Below, one piece after another: positions 11,964 to 22,441 of a stretch of DNA of 64,000 nt. Each line of letters begins with the position of its first letter. Within the stretch, counting starts at the first letter, position 1. The stretch covers positions 25,050,119-25,114,118 of the forward strand of contig CP154955.1 in NCBI GenBank assembly GCA_039621445.1, read 5' to 3'. Origin of the DNA: Euglena gracilis. Taxonomy: Eukaryota; Euglenida; Euglenophyceae; Euglenales. Below the pieces are notes generated by a model, which was not told the DNA's origin, searched no databases, and saw nothing but the letters and a program-made list of their open reading frames with translations. The position numbers and the translations under genes were made by a program.

Positions 11964-12077
11964 GACGCCGGGTTCAGGACAGAACCGGCGTCCCCCCCCC
12001 ACGGGTTTTCCGGACGCCGGTTCTATCCTAAAACCCGGCGTTAGGAACGCCGGTTCTGTCCAAAACCCGGCGTCCGG
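11964..12077. repeat. palindrome cluster A (ACGCCGG...CCGGCGT)
   Basis: Three adjacent palindromes of about 30 bp with arms (G)ACGCCGG / CCGGCGT(C) around a GTTC-AGGACA-GAAC-type core. The same core and arms form cluster B at 16.37-16.50 kb. The clusters coincide with the inferred inversion breakpoints of the LTR retrotransposon. Confidence 0.8.
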
Positions 12078-12313
12078 TTTGGGACAGTATTTTGTGTAAA
12101 AAAGTGTGCCAATGTGACCCCAGAAACAAAAACCTCCTTGGATGAAAGGGGATAAAAGGCACAATTGCTGAGTGCGAAATATCATGGATGACTGACGGCA
12201 AGCGTTTTGCAGTTTCTGAGGTGGGGGGGGGGGAGGATTGCTAGGCATACCGGTTGCTACAGCTGCACTGATTACAGGGCAAAACATATTGCCGGCAAGG
12301 AGACACATTACAG

Positions 12314-12788
12314 AAATTTTGGCTGGACCCCACTGGTTTCTTTCAGAAGTACGGTTGGGAATTTTGGGTGGACCCCCCCTGGGTTTTTTCAGACATACGG
12401 CAGGGAAGCCCTGGGTTATTTCAAAAATTCGGTTTAATGTTGACTGCCCACCCCTGGGTTTTTTCTTAGAATTACGGTTGGGAAATGTTGGCTGGACCCC
12501 CCTGGGTTTTTTAAAAATACGGTTGTTAAATGCTGGCTGGAACCCCCCGTGCGTTTTTCAGAATTGCGGCTGGTAAATGTTGGCTGGACCCCCTGGGTTG
12601 TTTCAGACATACGGAGGGGAAACTGTGGTTGGACCTCGCTGGGTTTATTATCACGGTTGGGAAATTTTGGCTGGACCTGCTGGGTTTTTTTTCTGTCAGA
12701 AATACGGTTGGGGAATACGGCTGGAACCCCCATGGCTTTTTTGGAGTTTCAGAGATTTTATGTTTGAATCCTTCGGTTTTTTTTTCAG
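12314..12788 (+). repeat. minisatellite of 3'-splice-site-like units
   Basis: About ten degenerate units of 40-60 bp of the form GGCTGGACCCCCTGGGTTTTTT(CAG)A-ATACGGTTGGGAA. Seven units keep a T-run ending in CAG. The last one (12773-12788, T-run + CAG) lies 29 nt before the ATG of the 776-codon ORF. The array therefore looks like a series of tandem acceptor sites upstream of an ORF that would need splicing or subgenomic expression. Confidence 0.75.
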
Positions 12789-12817
12789 AATTTGCACAAC
12801 CTCCACCTACACCTACA

Positions 12818-15148
12818 ATGTCTGTGGAACACACTCCCGTACACTCTTCAGACTCTTCGTCCGTTTCTTCTTCTGGGTCATCCAGCGATGAGGAAATGGA
12901 AGAACGGACAGACAATGAACACAGTACACGCTCCGTTTCCTCCGCATCTGTGGAGTCTGAACCCGAAGATGCCGGCGTACAACATGCTCTAAGGGCCGAA
13001 GTGCCAGCTACAACGCCTGCTCAAACACGACCACAAACACCATTGCCAGACGCGGAACCTGACGCGTCTGCAGAATTTACAATGGCCGAAGTGCCTGCAG
13101 ATTCCACAACGTCCGCAGCGCCTTCGACAGACGTGGTTCCACCTACTCCCGCACATGCGGAAGCTGGACAGGAAGTAACTGATGCTGAGATAATCGCATT
13201 TCGCGAACTGATCACAAGACAACAACACGAAGGTATCGACAGATACCAAGAACCAGACGACTTTATACTCATACCACCACAAGTTGGACGCGCTGCAGAA
13301 CGCGTCCTCGGAAGCGTCCGAAGTGGCGTAGCCTCGATGGTTGCAATGGTGCGATCGAGGTCTTCCTCTTCAACGCGAAGTCCCCGTGACACGGGACTTG
13401 GCGAACAACCCACACAAGAAGCTACGGCTTCCACCACAGCACTGGCAGCAGACGCCGCCAGCTCTACTCCTGATGTCCAAACACCCGAAGTGGTGACAAC
13501 AACTGAATCGACTACGGTCGAACAAACGCCACCACATGACACAACACCCGTAGTGGTACACACACCTGAACAGGTGGTACCGACGGTTCCTGACGTACCA
13601 CCTACCACCACACCAACGGTCAAACCTGCTCCAAAGTCGCCTACAGAACGCCCTTTTCCGCCACAGCGGAAAGAGAAAGGCAGTAAGACTAAGGATAAAC
13701 CACAGCCTGCAGAACCGTGCAAACCTACGGAACGACACAACGAACCAAAACCACCTCCACCTGGGAGTGGTAGCAAATCAGGAAAGCGGGCGAAGACCCC
13801 AGCTGCTACCACACCAGCACCGACATATACCGAAGTGGCCGGGAAAAGCCGGGTCACTTCTACCCTCCGAGGTAGAACTCGACAAGATACAATGTCTGAG
13901 ACCTCGCAAGAGGAAAACATGCCCGTTGACGATAATGCCACTCTTTGGCAAGAAGACATTATCTCCAACCTGCCAAGCGTCGAAGAACGCATTGCCATGA
14001 TACAATCTGCCCGCGAACGCGGTATTTTGTTGAACAAGTGGATTGAACCATTGTTTTTCAATGAACAGACGTACAACTACTATGTTCGCCATATTTGGCG
14101 ATTCTACAATGCCAGATCACCAAGAGTGTTTGCCCAATACCTTGGGGAAACATTCCTGTTTGACAATAGACCGAATGGTCAAACAACATGGCTCTGTACT
14201 GTTTGTCACAACATTCGTAACAGCATGCCAGCTGTGCATGTCTGTTATGCGGACAACAAACGGAAAAATTTTCACCACAACGAATTCGTTCCAAATACAG
14301 CCGCTTTGATTTGCGGTGATTGCATCATCGCCTGGAGAAAACTGAACAACTTCCGTTGGTCGGAAGAGGACAGAGACCGTGACGTACCAGTTTTCTGTGT
14401 CAACTGCCTACGGGCAGACATATATTTGCCCGCAGATGGCGGAAATCTCAGGATCGTACCCGGAAGCGAGGACGTTCTGGAAGATTTCCTTAATTTTTAC
14501 AAAACAAAACGACAAATGTACCAACACAAAGGCTTCAAGAAAGCTGAGGCTTTTGACCGCGGCGGAATCGCCTATGACTTCCAAACTGATTCCGGTGGAA
14601 TCAGACTTGCTGTGGAATGTACAAAAGCACGATTGCCCCTACTCTTCAATGATGATGACTGGAAACGAGTCATTTACCCACTCTTTACAAAGCCTTCAAC
14701 GGTTTCTGAAACCACACAACGATGGTTATTGCCCGACTATCCACCTGAACGACATGGTTACGAACATTACTCAGAATGGGTTGGAACCATTCTGAAACCA
14801 CACATAACCCGCTGTGCCTGTGCATCCCGCGCGCATAACGTTGATTTCAACGCTCTGCCTGGAATGCCACCACAGGTACCAGCAAACCATCCAAGATGGA
14901 ACTATTACATATGGCCTGCAACTTTTCCGAGAGTTTTCTGGGAAAATTTGCAGATGTACCTCCACAAGCGAGCTGAAATGCTCAAAACCGAACTTCCCAA
15001 GGAGATCCAAGAAGTCAAAAGTTGGGTTATCCCCCGGATAAACATGGATGATCCTGACAAGGATACCCTAGACTTACGTCCAACTGAAATGACCTTGGTA
15101 CAAGACCCACACATGGGTGAGTACTTCAAGGAAACCCGCAAACGTTGA
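12818..15148 (+). CDS. 776-aa extra ORF of the LTR element, unknown function
   Basis: I chose the ATG at 12818 (MSVEHTPVHS) because the upstream part of the open frame only reads through the splice-like minisatellite. Residues 1 to about 370 are Ser/Thr/Pro/Glu-rich and probably disordered, with acidic Ser patches and, near 270-340, Lys/Pro-rich stretches. From about 370 to 776 the composition becomes normal and globular. Three CxxC pairs (C460/C463, C499/C502, C527/C530), with a His-rich stretch between the first two, suggest zinc binding. I do not recognise the fold and see no RNase H, integrase or envelope signature, no signal peptide and no membrane helix. Its place before the polypurine tract and 3' LTR is that of an extra ORF in an LTR element. 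The frame is fully open over 2.3 kb, so it is under recent constraint or young. Confidence 0.7.
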   Translation: MSVEHTPVHSSDSSSVSSSGSSSDEEMEERTDNEHSTRSVSSASVESEPEDAGVQHALRAEVPATTPAQTRPQTPLPDAEPDASAEFTMAEVPADSTTSAAPSTDVVPPTPAHAEAGQEVTDAEIIAFRELITRQQHEGIDRYQEPDDFILIPPQVGRAAERVLGSVRSGVASMVAMVRSRSSSSTRSPRDTGLGEQPTQEATASTTALAADAASSTPDVQTPEVVTTTESTTVEQTPPHDTTPVVVHTPEQVVPTVPDVPPTTTPTVKPAPKSPTERPFPPQRKEKGSKTKDKPQPAEPCKPTERHNEPKPPPPGSGSKSGKRAKTPAATTPAPTYTEVAGKSRVTSTLRGRTRQDTMSETSQEENMPVDDNATLWQEDIISNLPSVEERIAMIQSARERGILLNKWIEPLFFNEQTYNYYVRHIWRFYNARSPRVFAQYLGETFLFDNRPNGQTTWLCTVCHNIRNSMPAVHVCYADNKRKNFHHNEFVPNTAALICGDCIIAWRKLNNFRWSEEDRDRDVPVFCVNCLRADIYLPADGGNLRIVPGSEDVLEDFLNFYKTKRQMYQHKGFKKAEAFDRGGIAYDFQTDSGGIRLAVECTKARLPLLFNDDDWKRVIYPLFTKPSTVSETTQRWLLPDYPPERHGYEHYSEWVGTILKPHITRCACASRAHNVDFNALPGMPPQVPANHPRWNYYIWPATFPRVFWENLQMYLHKRAEMLKTELPKEIQEVKSWVIPRINMDDPDKDTLDLRPTEMTLVQDPHMGEYFKETRKR

Positions 15149-15520
15149 GGGTTTCCTGCCTCATACAATCAGCTACGGCTGAGATGGGCGTAGTCCCGCA
15201 TAATGAGCGAAGTCTCGAGCGTGAATACGCACTTCATCATCGCGTTCAACACCGTTTCAAGACACAATGGCGGAATCGCCTTAAGTTTGGTGGATAACAC
15301 GTTGATCGCGAAGATTCAAGACCACAAAGACACTACGGTGTCAAGTAAGAAGACACACGAAGCACAGCATGCGCGCCAGAATTCTTTTGCGCTTTGTGCT
15401 CCAAACACGGTAACCGTAATTGGGAACCAGACCATGGTATCCTGGTACTGTCTCCCTGAACCTGGGACTGTGCCTGGCATCCCGACTGGCCTGGTCCAGA
15501 AGGGAAATCGGGCAGAGCCC
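15149..15520 (+). other. untranslated segment before the 3' LTR
   Basis: Non-coding sequence between the stop of the 776-codon ORF and the polypurine tract. No other motif is seen. Confidence 0.5.
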
Positions 15521-15531
15521 TGGGAGGGGGA
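15521..15531 (+). other. polypurine tract
   Basis: TGGGAGGGGGA directly precedes the TG of the LTR, the position and composition expected of the plus-strand primer of reverse transcription. Confidence 0.75.
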
Positions 15532-15963
15532 TGTGTACCAGGCAGCCATTCTGCCATGGCACTGTGTACCAGATACAATGGGCTACGGCCTACAAGCTGG
15601 CTACGGCCGGGCTGTACACAGTGGCATGGTTAAACCATAAGACAAAGAGAGAGGCTCAGAGCTGGCGAAAGCTTAGCGAAAGTAACTGGTTCCTAATTCA
15701 AGGTTATTGGGTTTGGTGCTTTGCAATTCTCTTTTAGAATACTGAGGGCGAAGGCCCATTTGAATACAAGTTTTATTTCTTTCTTTTACAAAGCTCGAAA
15801 GAGCGAAAGTCACTTTCATATAAGGGACTGCGGTCCCACCAATTCTTCTGCTTGTGTGCTTTGCATTCAAAAGGGGAAAAGGGAAGCAAATTTTATTGTT
15901 ACTCCCCCCACGGGCTTTTCGGGAGGAAAGCATAAGTAGAAAAGCCGGGGTGGGACGTACACT
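15532..15963 (+). repeat. 3' LTR (inverted segment)
   Basis: 432 bp, starting TGTGTACC and ending GTACACT, so the ends are short inverted copies. It matches the right LTR at 25316-25747 in reverse complement over its full length. TATAA lies at 15819-15823. No primer-binding site follows, but a polypurine tract precedes it, so it is a 3' LTR. Confidence 0.85.
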
Positions 15964-15968
15964 GTTTG
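15964..15968 (+). other. target-site duplication GTTTG (3' side)
   Basis: GTTTG directly after the 3' LTR matches GTTTG before the 5' LTR (minus strand, 25752-25748). Confidence 0.7.
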
Positions 15969-16369
15969 CCCCCCGTACAGCCCAATTTCTGTTGAAAAAA
16001 CTTTTCGGAAGAAAAAGCTAGTATTTCGAGCTGGTGGCTTTGGGAAGATTGTTGTACCAAAGACCCCCTTTTTTGAACATGACGGCTTCCGCGGCAATGC
16101 TTCCTAACTGCGAACGCAAAATATTCTTACATCTGGGACAGCAAAAGCTGTTAGCCCACGACGTTTTAAAGGGCTAAAAAAGGCACCCGGCCAGCGCAAT
16201 GAAGGAGTTCCCTTCCGCGGGAAGCAAATATGGACAGTCAATGAAAATCGAACTTTTCATGGTCCACGAAATTACTTACACAAGCCGTGAAATTTCATGA
16301 AAATTACTTACGTGAAAGATTACGGCCTTTGCTAAGTACAAGTTCAAGCAAGATTCTACTACAAAAAAG
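15969..16369. other. 3'-flanking DNA moved by the inversion
   Basis: No gene seen. It contains runs such as CGTTTTAAAGGG and a short direct repeat of CATG/AAATTAC near 16255-16310. In the model it is host sequence between the 3' LTR and palindrome cluster B. Confidence 0.4.
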
Positions 16370-16500
16370 GGGTGGCGGACGCCGGTTCTGTCCTGAACCC
16401 GGCGTCCGGGGACACCGGGTTCAGGACAGAACCGGCGTCCGCCACCCCTTGTTTAAAGCGGCGTTTTAGAGACGCCAGGTTCAGGACAGAACCGGCGTTC
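16370..16500. repeat. palindrome cluster B
   Basis: Positions 16370-16448 form one long palindrome (GGGGTGGCGGACGCCGG ... CCGGCGTCCGCCACCCC) made of two facing 30-bp palindromes. A third unit ends at 16500. Core sequence GGTTCAGGACAGAACC matches cluster A. Confidence 0.8.
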
Positions 16501-16538
16501 ACCCCCTTCGGGCCAGGGAGCACCTAGAAATACGTTCA

Positions 16539-17024
16539 CTAGCGTTCCCCTTTAGTCCCAGGGGGAACAGCCAAAACGTCCGAACGTTTGGTTGCAGGCT
16601 TTGCTGCTGCTTTGGCTGTTGACGTTGTAGATGATGCAGCCGTTGGAGGTTGTTCAACTGCAGACTGCGCTGCTTCGGACTCCGCCGGCTGAGGTTCAGG
16701 GAGTTTTATACGTGGTCGCAGACGGAAGTTTTGCCATCCGACAAATTTGTTTCCTCCCGATCCGCGAGGAAGCCAGTCCAGTATTGGGATGGCCAACCCA
16801 TCCTTATTTGTACGTTTGCCCTTGAAAAATGGGGCAAAGTCCTCTCTTCGGAGGGTTTCACCAAACAGGCGTTTGATGTACTTCCGTTTTCCGTCTTCGT
16901 CCCATTCAGGTCGAAGAGGGAGGTATTCTTGTGGGAGTTGTTGTTTTGGGTTGAATAAATTGTAGATTTCCAGAGCATAGGACACCCATGCTCTCCATTG
17001 GAACGTCTGCATGTGCAGAAGCAT
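16539..17024 (-). pseudogene. Pol C-terminal tail (after deletion)
   Basis: This frame continues Pol after the RT frame is lost; it is open upstream of 17024 to about 17110. It reads Trp- and Arg-rich sequence (FQWRAWVSYALEIYN, GWQNFRLRPRIKLPEP) and ends in an Ala/Pro/Lys-rich tail. I see no HHCC or DDE integrase motif. It is probably the end of Pol, joined to RT by an internal deletion that removed RNase H and integrase. Confidence 0.45.
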
Positions 17025-19000
17025 TTGTCGGTGGTTTCGTCTGGCGTATCCGATTTCCCTGACTTCGAGGGGATTGTGGCAGATGTGTCCAAGTAGTCTT
17101 CGTTGTTGTTGGGCCTCCGCCCATTCGCGTTGGTGGGGCTGCGCCCTTTGATATCAAGGATATCACTACCCGAATTTGTAAGTGGAGGAGGTGTGCCAAT
17201 CAGCACGTCATCAATGTATACCATTGCAAACGGTAAGTCTCGTAAAATCCATTGTATCATTCTTTGGAACATGGCTGGGCCATTCTTAACACCCATTGGT
17301 AACACCGTCCATTGGTAAACTCCGCGGGAGGTTACAAACGCGGTGTACGGTTGTGAGTCAGGGTGCAGGTGCATCTGGTGAAAACCATCCTCTAAGTCGA
17401 AAATCGACCAGAGGCGGTTTTCCGCTTGTTTTGTAATCAGGTCTTCGATAAGTGGTAACGGAAATGGATCGTCTTTTGTCTGTGAGTTCAAGTATCGGTA
17501 ATCCAGCACAAGTCTCCACTTCTTCTCTCCAGAAGCATCGGGAGGCTTGGGTACAACAAAAGCTTGTGAGGTCCATTCGCTTTTGGCTGGTATGATCCAT
17601 TTTCGTTCAATCAGTTTTTCGATCATTGTATTGAGAGCTTGTTCTCTTTCGCCTGAACAGCGAAAGAATTTTCGGTGCATGGGCTGTGCACCTTCTTTGA
17701 GTTCGATTTTACAGACACCAAAAGGTCCGCGAATTGCAGGATCTATGTCATGGGCATAGATAGGATGTTCTAAAACATCACTGAATTCGCGATTGATTTT
17801 TGTACATAGTTCTTGTGATTTGGGATGTTGACCACCGCTTTCTATCACTGCGGATAGTTGGTATTTTTGGTCATTCTGACCTTTATCCCGTAGGAATTTG
17901 TCAGTGTGGTCAACAGTTCCGAATGCATCAAAGAAACAAACACGAAAAATGATTTCTTTCAATGGTGGTAACATGACACCGCAAAAATCTTCAAACAAAG
18001 GGGTGTCATTCGGTAAATCCCACCACTGAAAAGTGACATACGTCAGTTGTTGGAACCATTCCGCTTCGGGATTTATAGGAATCAGTAGCACACCGCGTGC
18101 TTGATCCCGAAGGATCTTGTCAACGACAAGAGGGATAAGTTTCAGAGGTGGATGTAGCCACAGGACCACATCACCCCAAAACTTATCAAACGCATTTGTA
18201 TGGCTTGACCAGTAATTGGATAAACGAGAATGTGCTTTGGACGAAAATGCGTCAATCTCCAATTGTAGGTCCATCGACTTCGCGATTTGTGCGATTTTGG
18301 AAAACCAAGTTTCCAAAATGCGGTATTGTCCAAAATTGAACGCATTCCAGATGCGGTTCGCGAAAACTGTCGCGGTTTCAGTCCTGTGGAGGGCTGAAAC
18401 ACAGTTTACCGAACCACATCGGTAATACGTTGTGTCCGCAGACACTTCATCAGGCATTATACCAGGTGTATCAGGTGTATTGTGTAGAGGACAATTGTCG
18501 TTGGCATTCTGCCACTTGTATGCAGGGACATTGGAGGGGTTGGCATTCTGCCATTCGGGGTCAGAGAGATTGGCTTTGTGCCATTGGAGGTCCTGCTGCG
18601 CGATTCTCGCGATTCCGAACAGGGACGCGATTCCGCGTTTGTCCAATTGTCGATGTACTTCAACACACAACGGGTAACAACCCGGTGTGTTGTGTTCTCG
18701 TTCAGCGGTCAGGGTAAACTCGGTACCGGTCCCGGTACCAAGTGTACTCTGGTTGTTGTGTAAAGCGATTAGTTTGGAAGGTTCAACAATACATCCACAG
18801 TCGAAATCAGGTTGTGTGGAAATTCTCCGGCAATGTGCGCATTGGTAGGAAGTGTCGGTCTGGTAGTGCATGTCAGTCGTGTGTAGTGTGTGTATGGGGG
18901 TGTTGGAAGTTGTAGCTGCTGGGGGGTGTACAGGGGTGTCCGAAATCGACACACCTGGTAGAAAACGTAAAAGTTGTGCAGCTGGGAGGCTACCCGACAC
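16706..19000 (-). pseudogene. Pol polyprotein with Ty3-like reverse transcriptase
   Basis: 764-codon frame. A Cys pair (CAHC) and a CGC lie near residues 54-70. Around 255-310 a block with DAFSSKAHSRL and WLHPPLKLIP resembles the Asp-Ala-Phe / Trp-x-x-Pro-Pro region known from DIRS-like and protist Ty3-like Pol proteins. RT follows: LVLDYRYLN near 495-505, FDLEDGFHQ near 532, LPMGVKNGPAMFQ, and YIDD at about 595-598 (17218-17207). After YIDDVLIG only about 20 residues remain plausible, and then the frame turns into non-homologous sequence. RNase H and integrase are absent from the whole element. No protease motif was identified. Confidence 0.75.
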
Positions 19001-20812
19001 CGAAAATTCTTCAGGCCTTTGGGCTTTCGCCTTGGAACCCAGTGAAACGTGGGGTTAAGCTACTCGCTTTCCCTACCGCATGGGAAACGTGCGGTAAAGT
19101 GTAGTAGGGGGGAGCTTTCGGGTAGGTTGTAGGCATCGGGTGTTTCGGGGAAAACGTTGTGGGCAAGGCGGGAGAAGTGGAGACTTAAAAATATTTTTGG
19201 TGGGGGTGGGTGAGCTCGGAAAAAGGGGCATCCAGTGCAGCTGTTGTGGACATAAGTTGTGCAGAGCGTCACAAATGGAGTTTTTGTGCCATTTGGGGAG
19301 TGGGAACCCAGTTCCAAACGAGGTGCGTGTGTGTGGGGCTGGAGTGGTGCGTGGGTTGTATGGGGAAAAAGGTCAGGAAGGCCAAGTCCCCGGCACACAT
19401 GGGGTTGTGGTTGGTGTTTTTTTTTAGGGTTGGCCAAGTAAAGGGGGGAAGTAGTGCGAAAAGAAAGGTGGCAATACCAATTTGTGCAAACAATAAGTGC
19501 GTTCTCTGGACCAAAAGTTCCAAATACAAAAGCATTTCGGTAAAAGAGTCTCCCCCAAGACCCGATTCGTAACAGGTACCCAGAAAATTTTGTCTCATGT
19601 GGGGGGGGGCTGTGAGTGGTTGCTTGGGCAGGAGAGGTCCGGGAGGAATGTCAAAAAAGATCCCAAGTCACCACCACACATGGGTGTTGTTGTCAGCAGT
19701 CAGGTTATTGAGGGGTTGGCTTACTCACCAAGGGGAGTTGGGAATAATTCGTTCGAAAGAAGGGGTTCGACACCCTGGTCGACCAAAATTTGCATTTAGT
19801 AGACCTTGTTGGATTTTTGTATCATTGAGTGGGGTTCCCCGAGGGGAACAACCGACTGCAATGGGGGTACGCCAAAGTGCAGGACTTTTGTCGGTGAAAT
19901 TGTTGTTCCCAATTTTCCTTCCAGGATTGTCCGGTTCTACTGTTGCATTCGCGCAGAGGAGAAATCTTTGAGTGTTGGCGTGTGAGGGGGGAATTGTATC
20001 TGTGGGGGTTCGGGTGTACCGAAAAAAGGCAGGACTGGGGTGGGAAAGTAAGGTTGTCAGGTGCACCGTTTCCGGCAGCCCGGAAGATCCGTTTTGAAAG
20101 GCTCCGCTTCTCCACCTCGGCTCCCCTACTCCAAGTCGATTCAGGACACGGCTGGCGTAACTTATCGTTTTTCTTGTGTGGGTGAGGTAGATATGCAGAG
20201 CAATGCGCGGACCCCAACGGGTTGTCTTTGAGGATTCCCAAACCGAGGGGGGTTTCCCAAATCATCCCCCAGATGGCCCATTTTTACAAAAATTTTTATT
20301 TAGAGGTCCTCCCAAAGAGGAGATGAACCCGACAACTATGTTTGTTGGTGTTTGCTTTGACCAGATGGGGAAGTAAGTGGACGTGGTTCGGGGTGGGGGA
20401 GAGCGAGAACGGTAACAGGACCAAATGGTGGGATTGAGAAAAGGGAACACTTTTGTCGGGTTTTTTGTGATTCGCGGTTTTGTGATGGGCTTTCACCCCT
20501 TGGAGGTTGTTGGTGAACGGAATCCCGTCGGACCACGGTTTCTTCGTTGTTTATCCGGTGAAGCCGGAAGATCGCGAAAGAAGATGATCCACTTCGTAAC
20601 CGCGATGAGTCGCGCGTTTGTATCACGTTGTAAGGTGAGGGTCGGGGTGATCGACCACTGACGAATGTTTTGTCGTGTGTCCGCGGTCGCGGGCGAACGG
20701 TGATCGGGGGATGGGGTTTGAGCGATAACCCGAAGATTGTGATTGTTTGTGTGAAAACCGAGATGACGAGTCCATCGCGAGGGATTGTGATGGAACTGGG
20801 ATGGATGATACG
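19001..20812 (-). pseudogene. Gag-Pol junction region, frame broken
   Basis: Minus-strand frames of 60-150 codons are open in turn, with Pro/Ser/Arg-rich content and many C-runs. This is the place expected for nucleocapsid and protease. A CFLC pair sits near 20960, but I could not find a convincing DTG/DSG protease site or a full zinc knuckle. Confidence 0.4.
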
Positions 20813-22441
20813 TTATTTTTCGCGGTATGTTGGGCGGTGAACGGGACTTCGATCGCTTTTTTGCGGAAGAACGGTGATTCGCTTGTTGCGTTGGGGGTCC
20901 ATGTGTGTCGGGGGAGGGACCTTGTGAACCCCTTGGACTGGTTTTGTTGCACAAAAAACAAGTTTTGTCAGAAGATTGGTCAGATGAGCGCGGATAGCGC
21001 GTTTTTGTTCTTCCTTTGGGGAGGTTGTATGTTTACCGTATCCCCTTGGGGATTTTGGCGATTTTGGAGAAGAAGTCTTTTGTAGGGCACTTACCGTACC
21101 GCTAGGGAGAACAGAGGTAGGGTGGTGGGTGTTGTAAGCCGATTGTATCTGTCCCAAAAGTTGTGAGAGTTTCATTTGTTTGGATACATAGTTCCATCGT
21201 TGTTCAAGTGTGAGTTTGTTGTCCGCGAGTTCCTCGCGGTGAATGTCCTTGATAATTGTAGGAATGAAATGGAGGAGAACCGCATCGAATTGTTCTTTCA
21301 TTTGGTTCTCTCCCAGTTCATCAACCTCAGAAGCCAATCCCAACCATTTGGAATACCAAAGGTCGATGGACTTCCATTTTCGGTCACTGGGCGCGAATTG
21401 CCGCCATTTTTTCTCCAGCGTAATTCGCGAAATGAGGCTTGAACAGGTTGACGCATATTGGTCAACCAGTTCATCAAAAGTTATCCGATTCCGGATCACA
21501 AGTTGTCGGGCGCGTTCTTTTTCTTCCTTGGGGAGGCAATCAATGAATTCCATCTTGATTACCTCAGGGTTCCCGTCTTGGGTTGGACCCTTCAAGTCCC
21601 AGTAGTATGTCCAGTCGCGCCAAAATTGTTTCCAAGTTGTGGGATCTCCGTCCCATTGTGGCTTTACCTTGTTGGCAATTGTGATTGTACCTTTGAAATC
21701 GCGATGTGGACCGCGATTTCCATCGTAGTTGTTGGGGTAAGGTTGTTGTTGTGGTATGCGCGAATGCGCATCCATGATGGTACTCATGGTACCGTAGGTA
21801 CCATGGGTATTTGGTACATCGCAATTCCGCGGATTGTATGGTTGTGGTTCGCGATTCCGCGATTCGGATTGTAAAGGCTCGCGATTCCGCGATTCGGGGT
21901 GTGGCAACATACCAGGGGGGTAGGACTCCCGTTGTTCACCCGCAAATCGGGGAACCGCGGTAAATTCCGTGTTTCGCATTCGCGATCCATGGCCAATACC
22001 CGGGGTAGGGGTATGGCTCATACCGCGAATCAGTCCCGATTCGCGAATTTCTTGTTGTAAAACCGGAGGATTCGCGGTTTTTGTGGTAAAAACCGGTTCC
22101 TCATCCGAAGATTCACCCTTAGGGGGGGGGAATCTTAAGTTGTGGTATAAACGGGCGATTGTAATCGCGATTGTAGGCATGTTCATGATCATGTGCATCC
22201 GTGGATGCTTGTAGGGCATGCGCATCCGAAGATGCTTGTAGGGGTGCGCATACTGCGCTTTTGGAAGGATTGGCATCCAACGAATCGCGAATTTGATGCA
22301 CAAAGTCGCGATTTGGATGTCGGGCATCCGAAGATGCTTCGGTTGATGCGCGAAAAGCGCGTTGTGAGCTGGAAGCTGCATTTTGACCACCGAAAACACG
22401 GTTTTCAGGGGCAAAGTGCGGGGGGTTGTGGGATTTTGCAT
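20813..22441 (-). CDS. Gag capsid-like part
   Basis: 542-codon frame. Residues from about 255 to 430 (PQWDGDPTTWKQFWRDW onward) have the pattern of retrotransposon Gag capsid regions: a GD-x(4)-W-x(2)-F-x(3)-W start, then helix-rich sequence ending near MKLSQLLGQI. Upstream, about residues 150-240 are Arg/Asn/Glu-Pro repeats (ESRNREP). The first 110 codons overlap the preceding frame and are probably not translated in this frame. The two frames meet at a run of eight C at about 22123-22130, so Gag may be one protein joined by a shift in that run. The C-terminus reads into the expected nucleocapsid region. Confidence 0.65.
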   Translation of the reverse strand: MQNPTTPRTLPLKTVFSVVKMQLPAHNALFAHQPKHLRMPDIQIATLCIKFAIRWMPILPKAQYAHPYKHLRMRMPYKHPRMHMIMNMPTIAITIARLYHNLRFPPPKGESSDEEPVFTTKTANPPVLQQEIRESGLIRGMSHTPTPGIGHGSRMRNTEFTAVPRFAGEQRESYPPGMLPHPESRNREPLQSESRNREPQPYNPRNCDVPNTHGTYGTMSTIMDAHSRIPQQQPYPNNYDGNRGPHRDFKGTITIANKVKPQWDGDPTTWKQFWRDWTYYWDLKGPTQDGNPEVIKMEFIDCLPKEEKERARQLVIRNRITFDELVDQYASTCSSLISRITLEKKWRQFAPSDRKWKSIDLWYSKWLGLASEVDELGENQMKEQFDAVLLHFIPTIIKDIHREELADNKLTLEQRWNYVSKQMKLSQLLGQIQSAYNTHHPTSVLPSGTVSALQKTSSPKSPKSPRGYGKHTTSPKEEQKRAIRAHLTNLLTKLVFCATKPVQGVHKVPPPTHMDPQRNKRITVLPQKSDRSPVHRPTYREK

